Source of the DNA: an uncultured Acetatifactor sp.
GTDB lineage: Bacteria > Bacillota > Clostridia > Lachnospirales > Lachnospiraceae
DNA length: 23,679 nt
Direction: 5' to 3'
Assembly (NCBI GenBank): GCA_948496895.1
Contig: CAOOJO010000005.1
Span: forward strand, 1 to 23,679
Shown one piece after another: positions 15,652 to 23,214 of the stretch; position 1 is the stretch's first letter; every line of letters starts with the position of its first letter. The position numbers and the translations under genes were made by a program. The notes under the pieces were generated by a model, which worked only from the letters and a program-made list of their open reading frames with translations, was not told where the DNA came from and made no database searches.

Positions 15652-16464
15652 ATGAAGGTCTATACATGCTTTCCGGAAGGAAAGACAAAGGCGCTCACTA
15701 TGAGCTATGACGACGGCAGGCTGCAGGATGAGCGCCTGGTGGATATCTTTAACAGAAACGGAATCAAGGGGACGTTCAACCTGAATTACGGTCTGATGGG
15801 AAGGGATGGGAACCGCATTGCCAGGGAGAGGGTCAGGGAGCTCTACCAGGGCCATGAGGTGGCCACCCATTGCCTGACCCATCCCACCATAGCCCGCTGC
15901 CCCCTGGTGGAGGTGGCTTATGAGATCCTGGAGGACAGGAAGGGGCTGGAGGGCCTGACAGGCGGGCTGGTGCGGGGGCATGCCTATCCCAACGGCTCCT
16001 ACAGCCCGGAGATCAAGGCGCTGTTCCGCCAGCTTGGGATTGCCTATGGCAGGGTAGTGGAGGCGAGGGCGGATTATGAGCTGCCGGGAGACCCCATGGA
16101 ATGGCATCCCACCTGCCACCACAATGACCCGGAGCTGATGGAGAAGGCGGCGTTCTTCGCGGAGTTCGGAAAGCGCCAGTACCTGAAGCTGATGTATGTG
16201 TGGGGGCACAGCTATGAGTTCGACGACAGGGACAACTGGGGCGTGATGGAGGAGTTCTGCAGGTACATGGGAGGCAGGAAAGACATCTGGTATGCCACGA
16301 ACATAGAGGTCATCGACTATATGGAAGCGGCAGGCCGCCTGAAGTTCTCGGGGGACAATGGGATGGTGTACAATCCCGGCGCTGCCAGTGTATGGCTGCA
16401 GATAGACTACAGAGCTGTCGTGGAGGTAAAAGGCGGCGCTACGGTCAGCCTTTTGCTGGCATGA
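15652..16464 (+). CDS. NodB-like polysaccharide deacetylase family protein
   Basis: A 270-residue protein without signal peptide. The CE4/NodB metal site is visible: SYDDG with D20 and D21, and ATHCLTHPT with H73 and H77 (the H-x3-H of motif 2). A later motif-like RGHAYPNGSYSPE and the segment YVWGHSYEF fit the rest of the barrel. These enzymes remove N- or O-acetyl groups from sugars. Within this operon an O-acetyl group of RG-I oligosaccharides is the likely target, which is an inference. The start at 15652 is preferred over an in-frame ATG at 15640, because the latter would place the ribosome binding site (GGAGG) inside the gene. Spacing to the lyase gene is 32 nt. Confidence 0.85.
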   Translation: MKVYTCFPEGKTKALTMSYDDGRLQDERLVDIFNRNGIKGTFNLNYGLMGRDGNRIARERVRELYQGHEVATHCLTHPTIARCPLVEVAYEILEDRKGLEGLTGGLVRGHAYPNGSYSPEIKALFRQLGIAYGRVVEARADYELPGDPMEWHPTCHHNDPELMEKAAFFAEFGKRQYLKLMYVWGHSYEFDDRDNWGVMEEFCRYMGGRKDIWYATNIEVIDYMEAAGRLKFSGDNGMVYNPGAASVWLQIDYRAVVEVKGGATVSLLLA

Positions 16465-16530
16465 AGCCCAAGGCAGCGGAGGGCCAAAACGGAACAGCAC
16501 CTGCCATGAGGGCAGCGGAAAGGAGACAAT

Positions 16531-17583
16531 ATGCTTCGTTTGGAATATGACAAGGAACAGATTGAAGAGACGATCGACAGGATCGTGAGGAAGACCATGA
16601 ACATGGACCTGACATGGGACTGGCCCTGCGGGGTGGCCTATTACGGCATCAGCGAGGCCTATGAGAAGACCGGGAAGGAGGAATATCTGACCCTTTTGCG
16701 GGACAGGGTGGACGAGCTGATCGACCTGGGGCTGCCAAAGGTATGGACGGTGAACGCCTGCGCCATGGGGCACTGCCTGATCACGCTGTACAATGCCACG
16801 AAGGAACAGAAATACTATGATATCCTCATGAGCAAGATGGCTTACCTGACAAGAGACGCGCTCCGGTTCGGGGACCATGTGCTGCAGCACACCGTGTCCG
16901 CGGCCAACGACTTCCCGGAGCAGGCATGGTGCGACACCCTTTTCATGGCGGCGTTCCTGATGCTGCGGGTGGGCGTCATGAATAAGGATGAGGATATGAT
17001 CGACGATGCGCTGAACCAGTATTACTGGCATATCAAATACCTGCAGGATCCGGACAGCGGCTTTTATTATCATGGATATGACAATATCGCGGGAGGCCAT
17101 ATGTCCGGGATCTACTGGGGGCGGGCCAACGCCTGGGCGGCCTTCACCATGGCCCAGGTGGGCGGGGTGCTGCCGGAGTGCTATCTGTATCCCAGGTACA
17201 TGGACGTGGCGGGCTCCCTGAACGAGCAGCTGGCGGCGCTGAAGACCGTGCAGACCCAGGACGGGCTGTGGCGGACGGTGCTGGACGATGCGGATTCCTA
17301 TGAGGAGATTTCCGCCTCCGCGGGAATCGCCGCGGCCATGCTCCTTCGGGGCAACCCGCTGCATTCCAGGTACATCAACAAGTCCATCAAAGGGCTCCTG
17401 GCCAATGTCAGCAGGGAGGGCAAGGTGATGAACGTGTCGGCGGGGACGGCGGTGATGCGGGATAAGGAAGGCTACAAGGGAATCTCCAGGGACTGGATCC
17501 AGGGCTGGGGGCAGGGGCTTATGCTGGCATTCCTTTCCACCTTGCTGGTTTCCGATACCATAGAGAAGGATGGTGCGCTGTAG
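16531..17583 (+). CDS. GH105 unsaturated rhamnogalacturonyl hydrolase, YesR/YteR-like
   Basis: A 350-residue alpha/alpha-barrel protein without signal peptide, close to the usual family length. It hydrates and removes the unsaturated galacturonyl residue that rhamnogalacturonan lyases leave at the non-reducing end, giving rhamnose and a 5-keto uronate. The catalytic aspartate is D135 in the conserved QAWCDTLFMA; the second hallmark WGRANAW is at 196-202, and the C-terminal DWIQGWGQGLML fits. AAAGGAG precedes the ATG. It directly follows the deacetylase and ends with TAG one nucleotide before the acetylesterase ATG, so the last two genes are translationally coupled. This is one of the firmest assignments in the locus. 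Confidence 0.93.
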   Translation: MLRLEYDKEQIEETIDRIVRKTMNMDLTWDWPCGVAYYGISEAYEKTGKEEYLTLLRDRVDELIDLGLPKVWTVNACAMGHCLITLYNATKEQKYYDILMSKMAYLTRDALRFGDHVLQHTVSAANDFPEQAWCDTLFMAAFLMLRVGVMNKDEDMIDDALNQYYWHIKYLQDPDSGFYYHGYDNIAGGHMSGIYWGRANAWAAFTMAQVGGVLPECYLYPRYMDVAGSLNEQLAALKTVQTQDGLWRTVLDDADSYEEISASAGIAAAMLLRGNPLHSRYINKSIKGLLANVSREGKVMNVSAGTAVMRDKEGYKGISRDWIQGWGQGLMLAFLSTLLVSDTIEKDGAL

Positions 17584-17584
17584 G

Positions 17585-19609
17585 ATGTTTTATAGACGAT
17601 TTGTTTTCGGGAAGGTTCCATCTGAAACAGGGGCGAAAAGCGGAACCGGATTGGGGGATTGTCCCGAAACAGGGACGGAGGATGCCGCTACGGTTCGTGT
17701 CAGGGCCGGGGATCTCTATGACCCGGACCGGGGATACGGCTTCGTCACAGAGAAGAACCGCAGGGAGCAGGAGCGCCTGAGGGTGCCGGAGCTGAACTCC
17801 GCTTTCGATGCGGCCTGCTGGTATCAGAATCAGGAGCTGACACTTGTGGAGGAGGATCGGTTCAGCTGTTTTCTGGATTCCGATGGGGGGATCGCCCGTC
17901 TCGAGAAGGGGGCGGGAGCGGCTTTTGAGGGAGAGCATCGGCGGATTCCTCTTTCCTTTAAACTGGATGTGCCCTGTCAGGGGAATTACAAGGTGACTGT
18001 GGAGATCCGTTCGGAGCGGCCCATGAGGGACGTGCTGATTTTCACGGGGCGCAGGCATCTGGGATACCGGGGGGATGTGCCCGGGGAGGGCTCTTCGAAT
18101 GAATCCGGGCCGGAGGGTGGCCTCCATACGCAGGGGACAGAGTATGGCCGGGAAGACGGGACAGACATAGGGAAAGGGTTTTCCTGCACTATGATGGCCA
18201 ATGTCTGCGACATCGTGCCTAGAGGGCATACAGAGGTCTACGAGGACAAGACGCTGGACATCACCGTTGTCGCCGACAGGCCTGTAATCAGTTCGATTGC
18301 AGTGGAGGAGGCGGAATGCCCGACGGTGTTCATTGCGGGGGACTCCACAGTGACGGATCAGAGCGCGGACTATCCTTATGCGCCGGGAAGTAGCTACTCC
18401 GGCTGGGGACAGATGATATCCGCGTATCTGGAGGGAACTATCGCCGTTTCCAACCACGCCCATTCCGGGCTCACTACCCAGAGCTTCCGGGAAGAGGGAC
18501 ATTACGGAATCGTGGAGAGATACATCAGGCCCGGAGACTATTATTTCTGCCAGTTCGGGCACAACGACCAGAAGCTGGAGTCCCTGAAGGCGGAGGAGGG
18601 CTACCGGAGGAACCTGGTTCGCTATATCCGGGAGTGCAGGGAAAGGGGCGCTTTGCCGGTGCTGGTGACGCCGCTTGCCAGAAATACCTGGAAGGGCAGC
18701 GATGGAAGCTATAATGACCTGCTGGAGGAATATGCGGCAGTCTGCGTCTCCATCGGGCATCAGGAGGATGTGCCTGTCCTCGACCTGCATAAAAGGAGCA
18801 TGGATTTTATCAGGGAAATGGGGCTGGAGGCTTCCAAAGCCTACTTTTTCCCGGGAGACTATACCCACAGCAATGACTACGGCGGGTATTTCATGGCAGG
18901 GCTGGTGGCGCAGGAGATTCGGGAGGCTTGCGGCGGACGGAAAGAAGCGGAATATTGTTTTTTGGCGGACTGCGTGACGGATGGCATCGGGGCATGGCGG
19001 CCTGGGGAGCGGATTGTGCCGTTGACGAGACCGGCGGAGTGCGGGGAGACGCCCGAACCGAAAGAGATGCCCGTTCTTTCCGATGGAAGAGACTTGTCGG
19101 AGCCCTTGGACAGGGTATCTGCCCTGGAGCTGGTAATCAGGACGGCCGGTTTTTTCCCCACCAACGTCTACAATGACATGTTTACCGATGTGGTGGGGCA
19201 TGAGTGGTATGCGGGGACGGTGGAATGCGCTTACCAGAACGGGATAATCGACATGGGACTGGTCGAGGACGGGAGGCTCCGGCCATTGCAGCCTGTCACG
19301 CTGGAGGAGTTCCTGGTCTTTGCGGTGAACGGATACAGGAGCCGGAAGGCGATTCCTGAGAATGGGGATAGAGGGAGAGGATGCGCCGGGGAGAGCTGTC
19401 GGATACAGGCAGGCAGTTCAAAGCCCGGAACCCCGGAAGGGATGGGGGAGCGCGCCTGCGCCTATGACGGGAAATGCGGGGAGGCTGCGCTGCCCTATAT
19501 ACAGGCCGCCTGCAGGCTGGGGCTGATTCCCGGTGACGGCAGCGCGGAGCTGGGGCAGGGGATTACCAGAGGCGCTGCCGTGGAGCTTTGCAGGAAACTG
19601 GGAATATAA
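17585..19609 (+). CDS. CE12/YesT-like rhamnogalacturonan acetylesterase (SGNH) with C-terminal SLH-like repeats
   Basis: A 674-residue protein. Residues 1-245 form a divergent N-terminal beta-rich region (RAGDLYDPDRGYGFVTE). The SGNH esterase core follows: nucleophile S254 in FIAGDSTVTD, block II GWGQM, FGHND with N327, and D425-x2-H428 in GDYTHSNDYGG. It would remove acetyl groups from galacturonate in RG-I. The C-terminus carries SLH-like repeats (FTDVVGHEWYAGTVECAYQN at 533 onward with PVTLEEF; a second, ending GITRGAAVELCRKLG, at about 634-674) joined by a charged, Gly/Ser-rich linker. SLH modules normally bind cell-wall polymers, yet no signal peptide is visible. The start at 17585 is chosen because it follows the GH105 stop by one base (TAG-G-ATG); ATG 17570 has its ribosome binding site too close. 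Confidence 0.85.
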   Translation: MFYRRFVFGKVPSETGAKSGTGLGDCPETGTEDAATVRVRAGDLYDPDRGYGFVTEKNRREQERLRVPELNSAFDAACWYQNQELTLVEEDRFSCFLDSDGGIARLEKGAGAAFEGEHRRIPLSFKLDVPCQGNYKVTVEIRSERPMRDVLIFTGRRHLGYRGDVPGEGSSNESGPEGGLHTQGTEYGREDGTDIGKGFSCTMMANVCDIVPRGHTEVYEDKTLDITVVADRPVISSIAVEEAECPTVFIAGDSTVTDQSADYPYAPGSSYSGWGQMISAYLEGTIAVSNHAHSGLTTQSFREEGHYGIVERYIRPGDYYFCQFGHNDQKLESLKAEEGYRRNLVRYIRECRERGALPVLVTPLARNTWKGSDGSYNDLLEEYAAVCVSIGHQEDVPVLDLHKRSMDFIREMGLEASKAYFFPGDYTHSNDYGGYFMAGLVAQEIREACGGRKEAEYCFLADCVTDGIGAWRPGERIVPLTRPAECGETPEPKEMPVLSDGRDLSEPLDRVSALELVIRTAGFFPTNVYNDMFTDVVGHEWYAGTVECAYQNGIIDMGLVEDGRLRPLQPVTLEEFLVFAVNGYRSRKAIPENGDRGRGCAGESCRIQAGSSKPGTPEGMGERACAYDGKCGEAALPYIQAACRLGLIPGDGSAELGQGITRGAAVELCRKLGI

Positions 19610-19622
19610 AATATGAGGGAAA

Positions 19623-19654
19623 AAGGGGCTGAAAAGCAGTGCTTTCAGCCTCTT
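19623..19654 (-). terminator. Rho-independent terminator of the trp operon
   Basis: On the minus strand the stem AAGAGGCTGAAA/TTTCAGCCCCTT (12 bp with one G-T pair, 8-nt loop) runs into TTTTT (19624-19620). It is the last of three hairpins after trpA. On the plus strand it follows the acetylesterase stop by 13 nt and may help end that transcript too, though no T-tract follows there. Confidence 0.8.
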
Positions 19655-19660
19655 ATAATG

Positions 19661-19706
19661 CGCAGGCCCGCACGGAGGATGCCGCCAAGGCGGCGTGCGG
19701 GCCGCG
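19661..19706 (-). other. GC-rich compound hairpin after trpA
   Basis: GGCCCGCAC (19665-19673) pairs perfectly with GTGCGGGCC (19695-19703), and inside it GCCGCC (19681-19686) with GGCGGC (19689-19694), leaving GGAGGAT as a one-sided bulge. CGC/GCG extends the base with one bulged A. Such a stable structure in the 3' untranslated region could protect the mRNA end; its role is unknown. Confidence 0.55.
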
Positions 19707-19709
19707 CGG

Positions 19710-19739
19710 CGAGTGGGGAAGAAGGCGCTTCCCTACTCG
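19710..19739 (-). other. 12-bp hairpin after trpA
   Basis: CGAGTGGGGAAG (19710-19721) pairs with CTTCCCTACTCG (19728-19739) over 12 positions with one G-T pair and a 6-nt loop. It adjoins the compound hairpin and precedes the terminator in the trp transcript. Confidence 0.55.
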
Positions 19740-19785
19740 ATTGCTGGATTTGTCCGGGCAAGAGGCCTGGCTGCTTCTGGGGAGC

Positions 19786-20556
19786 TTATCTCAGGGCATC
19801 TTTCATGGACTTTACATATTCGCCGATATGCTCCGGCGCGTCTTTGCCGTATTTTTCCAACAGCTTGATGATTGCCGAGCCGACGATAGCTCCGTCTGAA
19901 ATGTCCGCCATCTTTCTGGCCTGCTCGGGCGTGGAGATGCCGAAGCCGATGGCGCAGGGGATATCGGTATTCTCCCGGACTACCTTTACGATAGAAGTCA
20001 AATCTGTCTTTATCTCGTTCCTCGTCCCAGTGACGCCCAGGCTGGAGACGATGTAGAGGAAGCCCTGGGCCTCCCTGGCAATCATGGCGATGCGGTTTTC
20101 GGAGGTAGGCGCAATCAGGGAAATCAGATCCACGCCATACTCCTGGCACAGCGGCAAGAATTCATCCTTTTCCTCATAGGGCAGGTCGGGGAGAATCAGG
20201 CCGTCAATCGCCATGTCCTGGCAGAGGAAGAGGAACCTCTCAGCGCCATAGGAGAACACCACATTGGCATAGGTCATGAAGACCATGGGCACATGCACGT
20301 CCTGGCGCAGGTTCTTGACCAAAGTAAAAATCTTATCTGTAGTGATGCCGCCTTTCAGTGCCCGGAAGTTTGCCCCCTGGATGACGGGGCCCTCCGCCGT
20401 GGGGTCTGAGAAGGGGATGCCCAGCTCGATCAAGTCCGCGCCATTGTCTGCGGCGGCGCGGACAGCGGCGGCGGTGGTGTCCAGGTCAGGGTCGCCGCAG
20501 GTGATGAAGGCTATGAAGGCCTTGCCGTTTTCAAATGCTTTTCTGATGTTACTCAT
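19786..20556 (-). CDS. trpA: Tryptophan synthase alpha chain
   Basis: A 256-residue TIM-barrel protein that cleaves indole-3-glycerol phosphate to indole and glyceraldehyde 3-phosphate; indole is channelled to the beta chain. The signature LIELGIPFSDPTAEGPVIQ contains the catalytic glutamate and aspartate. The phosphate-binding end (GFGISTPEQ and DGAIVGSAIIK) is intact. The start at 20556 is chosen over an ATG at 20583: GGGGAGG lies upstream and the ATG overlaps the trpB stop by 8 nt (ATGAGTAA), typical of coupled translation. Last gene of the operon. Confidence 0.97.
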   Translation of the reverse strand: MSNIRKAFENGKAFIAFITCGDPDLDTTAAAVRAAADNGADLIELGIPFSDPTAEGPVIQGANFRALKGGITTDKIFTLVKNLRQDVHVPMVFMTYANVVFSYGAERFLFLCQDMAIDGLILPDLPYEEKDEFLPLCQEYGVDLISLIAPTSENRIAMIAREAQGFLYIVSSLGVTGTRNEIKTDLTSIVKVVRENTDIPCAIGFGISTPEQARKMADISDGAIVGSAIIKLLEKYGKDAPEHIGEYVKSMKDALR

Positions 20557-21739
20557 GGATATCCTCCCCCCTGTAGCGGGCAATGGCGGCGCAGTCCTTG
20601 TCGCCCCTGCCGGAAATGGTGATGACGATAATTTTGTCTTCTGCCATCTTTGGCGCGATTTTCATGGCGTAGGCGATGGCGTGGGCAGACTCGATGGCGG
20701 GGATGATTCCCTCTGTCCTGGCCAGGTACTCGAAGGCCGCTACGGCTTCCTCGTCCGTTATGGGGACGTATTCCGCCCTGCCGATGTCGTGCAGATAGGC
20801 ATGCTCGGGGCCGATGCCGGGATAGTCCAGCCCTGCGGAAATGGAGTAGACCGGCGCTATCTGGCCGTACTCGTCCTGGCAGAAATAGGATTTCATGCCG
20901 TGGAAGATGCCGGGCTTTCCGGTGGCTATGGTGGCCGCCGTCTCAAAGGTGTCGATGCCCCTGCCAGCCGCTTCGCAGCCGATCAGCTTTACTTCTTTGT
21001 GGTCGATGAAATGGTAGAAGCTGCCCATGGCATTGGAGCCGCCGCCTACACAGGCGATGACCGCGTCGGGGAGCCGTCCCTCTTTTTCCAGGAGCTGTTC
21101 CTTGATTTCTTTGGAGATGACTGCCTGGAAATCCCGGACGATGGTGGGAAAGGGGTGGGGGCCCATGACGGAACCCAGGCAGTAGTGGGTATCGTCTATG
21201 CGGGAGGTCCATTCCCGCATGGCCTCGGATACGGCATCTTTCAGGGTGGCCGTGCCGGTCTTCACGGAGACCACCTTTGCGCCCAGGAGTCGCATGCGGT
21301 ATACATTGAGGGCCTGGCGGAGGGTATCTTCCTCGCCCATGAACACCACGCATTCCATGCCCATGAGGGCGGCTGCGGTGGCGGTGGCCACGCCGTGCTG
21401 GCCTGCCCCGGTCTCGGCTATCAGTCTTGTCTTGCCCATCTTTTTGGCCAACAGTGCCTGGCCCAGCACATTGTTGATTTTATGGGAGCCGGTGTGGTTT
21501 AAGTCCTCCCGCTTGAGGTAGATTTTCGCGCCGCCCAGGTCTTTCGTCATCTTTCCGGCAAAGGTCAGCCGTGAGGGCCTGCCAGCGTATTCGTTGAACA
21601 GCTCGGTGAGCTCCCGGTTGAATTCCGGGTCGTTTTTGTAGTGGTTGTAGGCTTCCTCCAGCTCGATTACGGCGTTCATCAAGGTCTCAGGGATGTATTG
21701 CCCGCCGTGGGTGCCGAAGCGTCCATTTGGATTAGTCAT
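20549..21739 (-). CDS. trpB: Tryptophan synthase beta chain
   Basis: A 396-residue PLP enzyme that condenses indole with serine to give tryptophan, working as an alpha2-beta2 complex with TrpA. The PLP lysine lies in LNHTGSHKINN; the phosphate-binding loop is GGGSNAMG, and GAGQHGVATATAAAL is the conserved substrate-loop region. The N-terminus GRFGTHGGQYIPETLM is typical of the TrpB1 class that partners TrpA. The start at 21739 follows AAAGGAAG; the in-frame ATG at 21766 lies well inside trpF. It overlaps the trpF stop by 8 nt (ATGACTAA). Confidence 0.97.
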   Translation of the reverse strand: MTNPNGRFGTHGGQYIPETLMNAVIELEEAYNHYKNDPEFNRELTELFNEYAGRPSRLTFAGKMTKDLGGAKIYLKREDLNHTGSHKINNVLGQALLAKKMGKTRLIAETGAGQHGVATATAAALMGMECVVFMGEEDTLRQALNVYRMRLLGAKVVSVKTGTATLKDAVSEAMREWTSRIDDTHYCLGSVMGPHPFPTIVRDFQAVISKEIKEQLLEKEGRLPDAVIACVGGGSNAMGSFYHFIDHKEVKLIGCEAAGRGIDTFETAATIATGKPGIFHGMKSYFCQDEYGQIAPVYSISAGLDYPGIGPEHAYLHDIGRAEYVPITDEEAVAAFEYLARTEGIIPAIESAHAIAYAMKIAPKMAEDKIIVITISGRGDKDCAAIARYRGEDIHE

Positions 21740-22394
21740 AACTATCTTCCTTTCTGACAGCAGCATTGCAGACTGTCATGTTGTCTTTTCTTACAGCGGC
21801 GGAAAAGGCTTTCATTTTGCCCTCGTCTTTCACGCCGTCTGTCTCTATGCCGGAGCTTACGTCCAGGGCATAGGGGTTCAGGTATTTTACCGCCTGGGCC
21901 GCATTGTCCGGGGAAAGCCCTCCCGCCAGGAAATAGGGCCTGGGGACATCCTGTATCAGGCTCCAGTCGAATGCCGTGCCTGTCCCCGCCCCGGAATCGA
22001 ACAGGATATAGTCCGCCGTGCTTTGGACTGCGGCTGCCGCATCGTCTGCGGTTACCACGCGACAGGCTTTGATGATTGGTTTATCCGTAAGCGCCCGGAG
22101 CCGCTCTATATAGGCTTCGTCCTCGCTGCCATGGAGCTGGGCCAGATGGATGATGCCTCTGTTCAGCAGGTCTGCCACGGCTTCGGGCTTCTCGTCCACG
22201 AATACGCCTACCGCCCGGATGTCCGGCTTCAGCAGCCGCTTCAGAGAGGCGGCCTGTTCGGGGGCGACATACCGCCTGCTTCCCGGCGCGAAGACGAATC
22301 CGATGTAGTCGGGCTTTAATGCGTTGGCGGCCCGGATGTCGCAGGGGCGGGAGAGGCCGCAGAACTTGATTTTGGTGGGCTTCATCCCGTTCAT
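21732..22394 (-). CDS. trpF: Phosphoribosylanthranilate isomerase
   Basis: A 220-residue TIM-barrel enzyme that converts N-(5-phosphoribosyl)anthranilate to the carboxyphenylamino-deoxyribulose form. Hallmarks are the catalytic cysteine in IKFCGLSRPCDI, the segment DYIGFVFAPGSRRYV, the aspartate in DYILFDSG, and the phosphate site FLAGGLSPDN plus ALDVSSGIET. The ATG overlaps the trpC stop as ATGA, so translation is probably coupled; a second ATG three codons on is an alternative start. The 25-residue tail beyond the barrel is divergent. Confidence 0.95.
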   Translation of the reverse strand: MNGMKPTKIKFCGLSRPCDIRAANALKPDYIGFVFAPGSRRYVAPEQAASLKRLLKPDIRAVGVFVDEKPEAVADLLNRGIIHLAQLHGSEDEAYIERLRALTDKPIIKACRVVTADDAAAAVQSTADYILFDSGAGTGTAFDWSLIQDVPRPYFLAGGLSPDNAAQAVKYLNPYALDVSSGIETDGVKDEGKMKAFSAAVRKDNMTVCNAAVRKEDSYD

Positions 22395-23185
22395 AAGGCA
22401 CCCCGCAGTTCCCGGAGCCTGGCTTTTTTGTCCGCCGCGCGCATCAGGGCCTCTCCGACCAGCACCGCGTCCGCGCCGATTTCCCGCAGCTTTGCCACGT
22501 CCTTCGGACAGCCTACGCCGCTTTCGGAGACGAACAGCACATCGGGGGGAATCAGCTCCCGGAGCTTCCTGCTGTTGTCCGTATCCACGGAAAAGTCTTT
22601 CAGGTTGCGGTTGTTGACCCCGATGATTCGCGCGCCCGCGCTGAGGGCCGATTTCACCTCGGCCGCATCGTGGGCCTCCACCAGGGCGGACAGGCCCAGC
22701 CCGTGGCAGATGCCCAAATACTTGGCGATCCGAGCCTCGTCCAGCAAGGAGCAGATTAGCAGCACCGCAGATGCCCCCAGGGTTTTTGCCTCATAAATCA
22801 TGTATTCGTCCACCGTAAAATCCTTGCGCAGGCAGGGAATCGTGACAGTGTCCGCGATTTCCCGCAGATAGATGTCGCTGCCCAGGAACCACTTCGGCTC
22901 GGTAAGCACGGAGATGCAGTCCGCCCCCGCCGCCTCATATTCCTGCGCAATTTGCAGATAGGGGAAATCAGGAGCGATGAGACCTTTGGAGGGGGATGCC
23001 TTTTTGCACTCGCATATGAAAGAAATGCCAGGCTTTCTCAGTGCCTTTTCAAAAGCAAAGCTGTCGCCGCTGTTCGGAAGCGCCATCGCCAGGGCCTGTG
23101 CCCTGATTTCCTCCAGAGGCATCTTCTCCCGGGCATTTGCTACCCTTTCCCTGGCGTGGTCGGCTAGTTGTTCCAAAATCGTCAT
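22391..23185 (-). CDS. trpC: Indole-3-glycerol phosphate synthase
   Basis: A 264-residue TIM-barrel enzyme that closes the indole ring with loss of carbon dioxide. Hallmarks: ECKKASPSKG with the catalytic lysine, ISVLTEPKWFLGS, PCLRKDFTVDEYMIYEA, LVEAHD, IIGVNNRNLKDFSVD, and FVSESGV near the end. AGGAGG lies 7 nt before the ATG. It is a single-function protein, with the isomerase encoded separately by trpF immediately downstream. It follows trpD after 29 nt. Confidence 0.97.
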   Translation of the reverse strand: MTILEQLADHARERVANAREKMPLEEIRAQALAMALPNSGDSFAFEKALRKPGISFICECKKASPSKGLIAPDFPYLQIAQEYEAAGADCISVLTEPKWFLGSDIYLREIADTVTIPCLRKDFTVDEYMIYEAKTLGASAVLLICSLLDEARIAKYLGICHGLGLSALVEAHDAAEVKSALSAGARIIGVNNRNLKDFSVDTDNSRKLRELIPPDVLFVSESGVGCPKDVAKLREIGADAVLVGEALMRAADKKARLRELRGAL

Positions 23186-23214
23186 GTCTATACCTCCTAG
23201 AACTTCTTCTCACA

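Noticed and set aside
15445..17364. Long minus-strand ORF spanning three plus-strand genes
   Set aside because: It crosses the ends of the lyase, deacetylase and GH105 genes, all with clear motifs. A real gene there is very unlikely.
20276..21502. Plus-strand ORF (408 codons) opposite trpA/trpB
   Set aside because: Antisense shadow of two highly conserved trp genes; Gly/Ala/His-rich translation without motifs.
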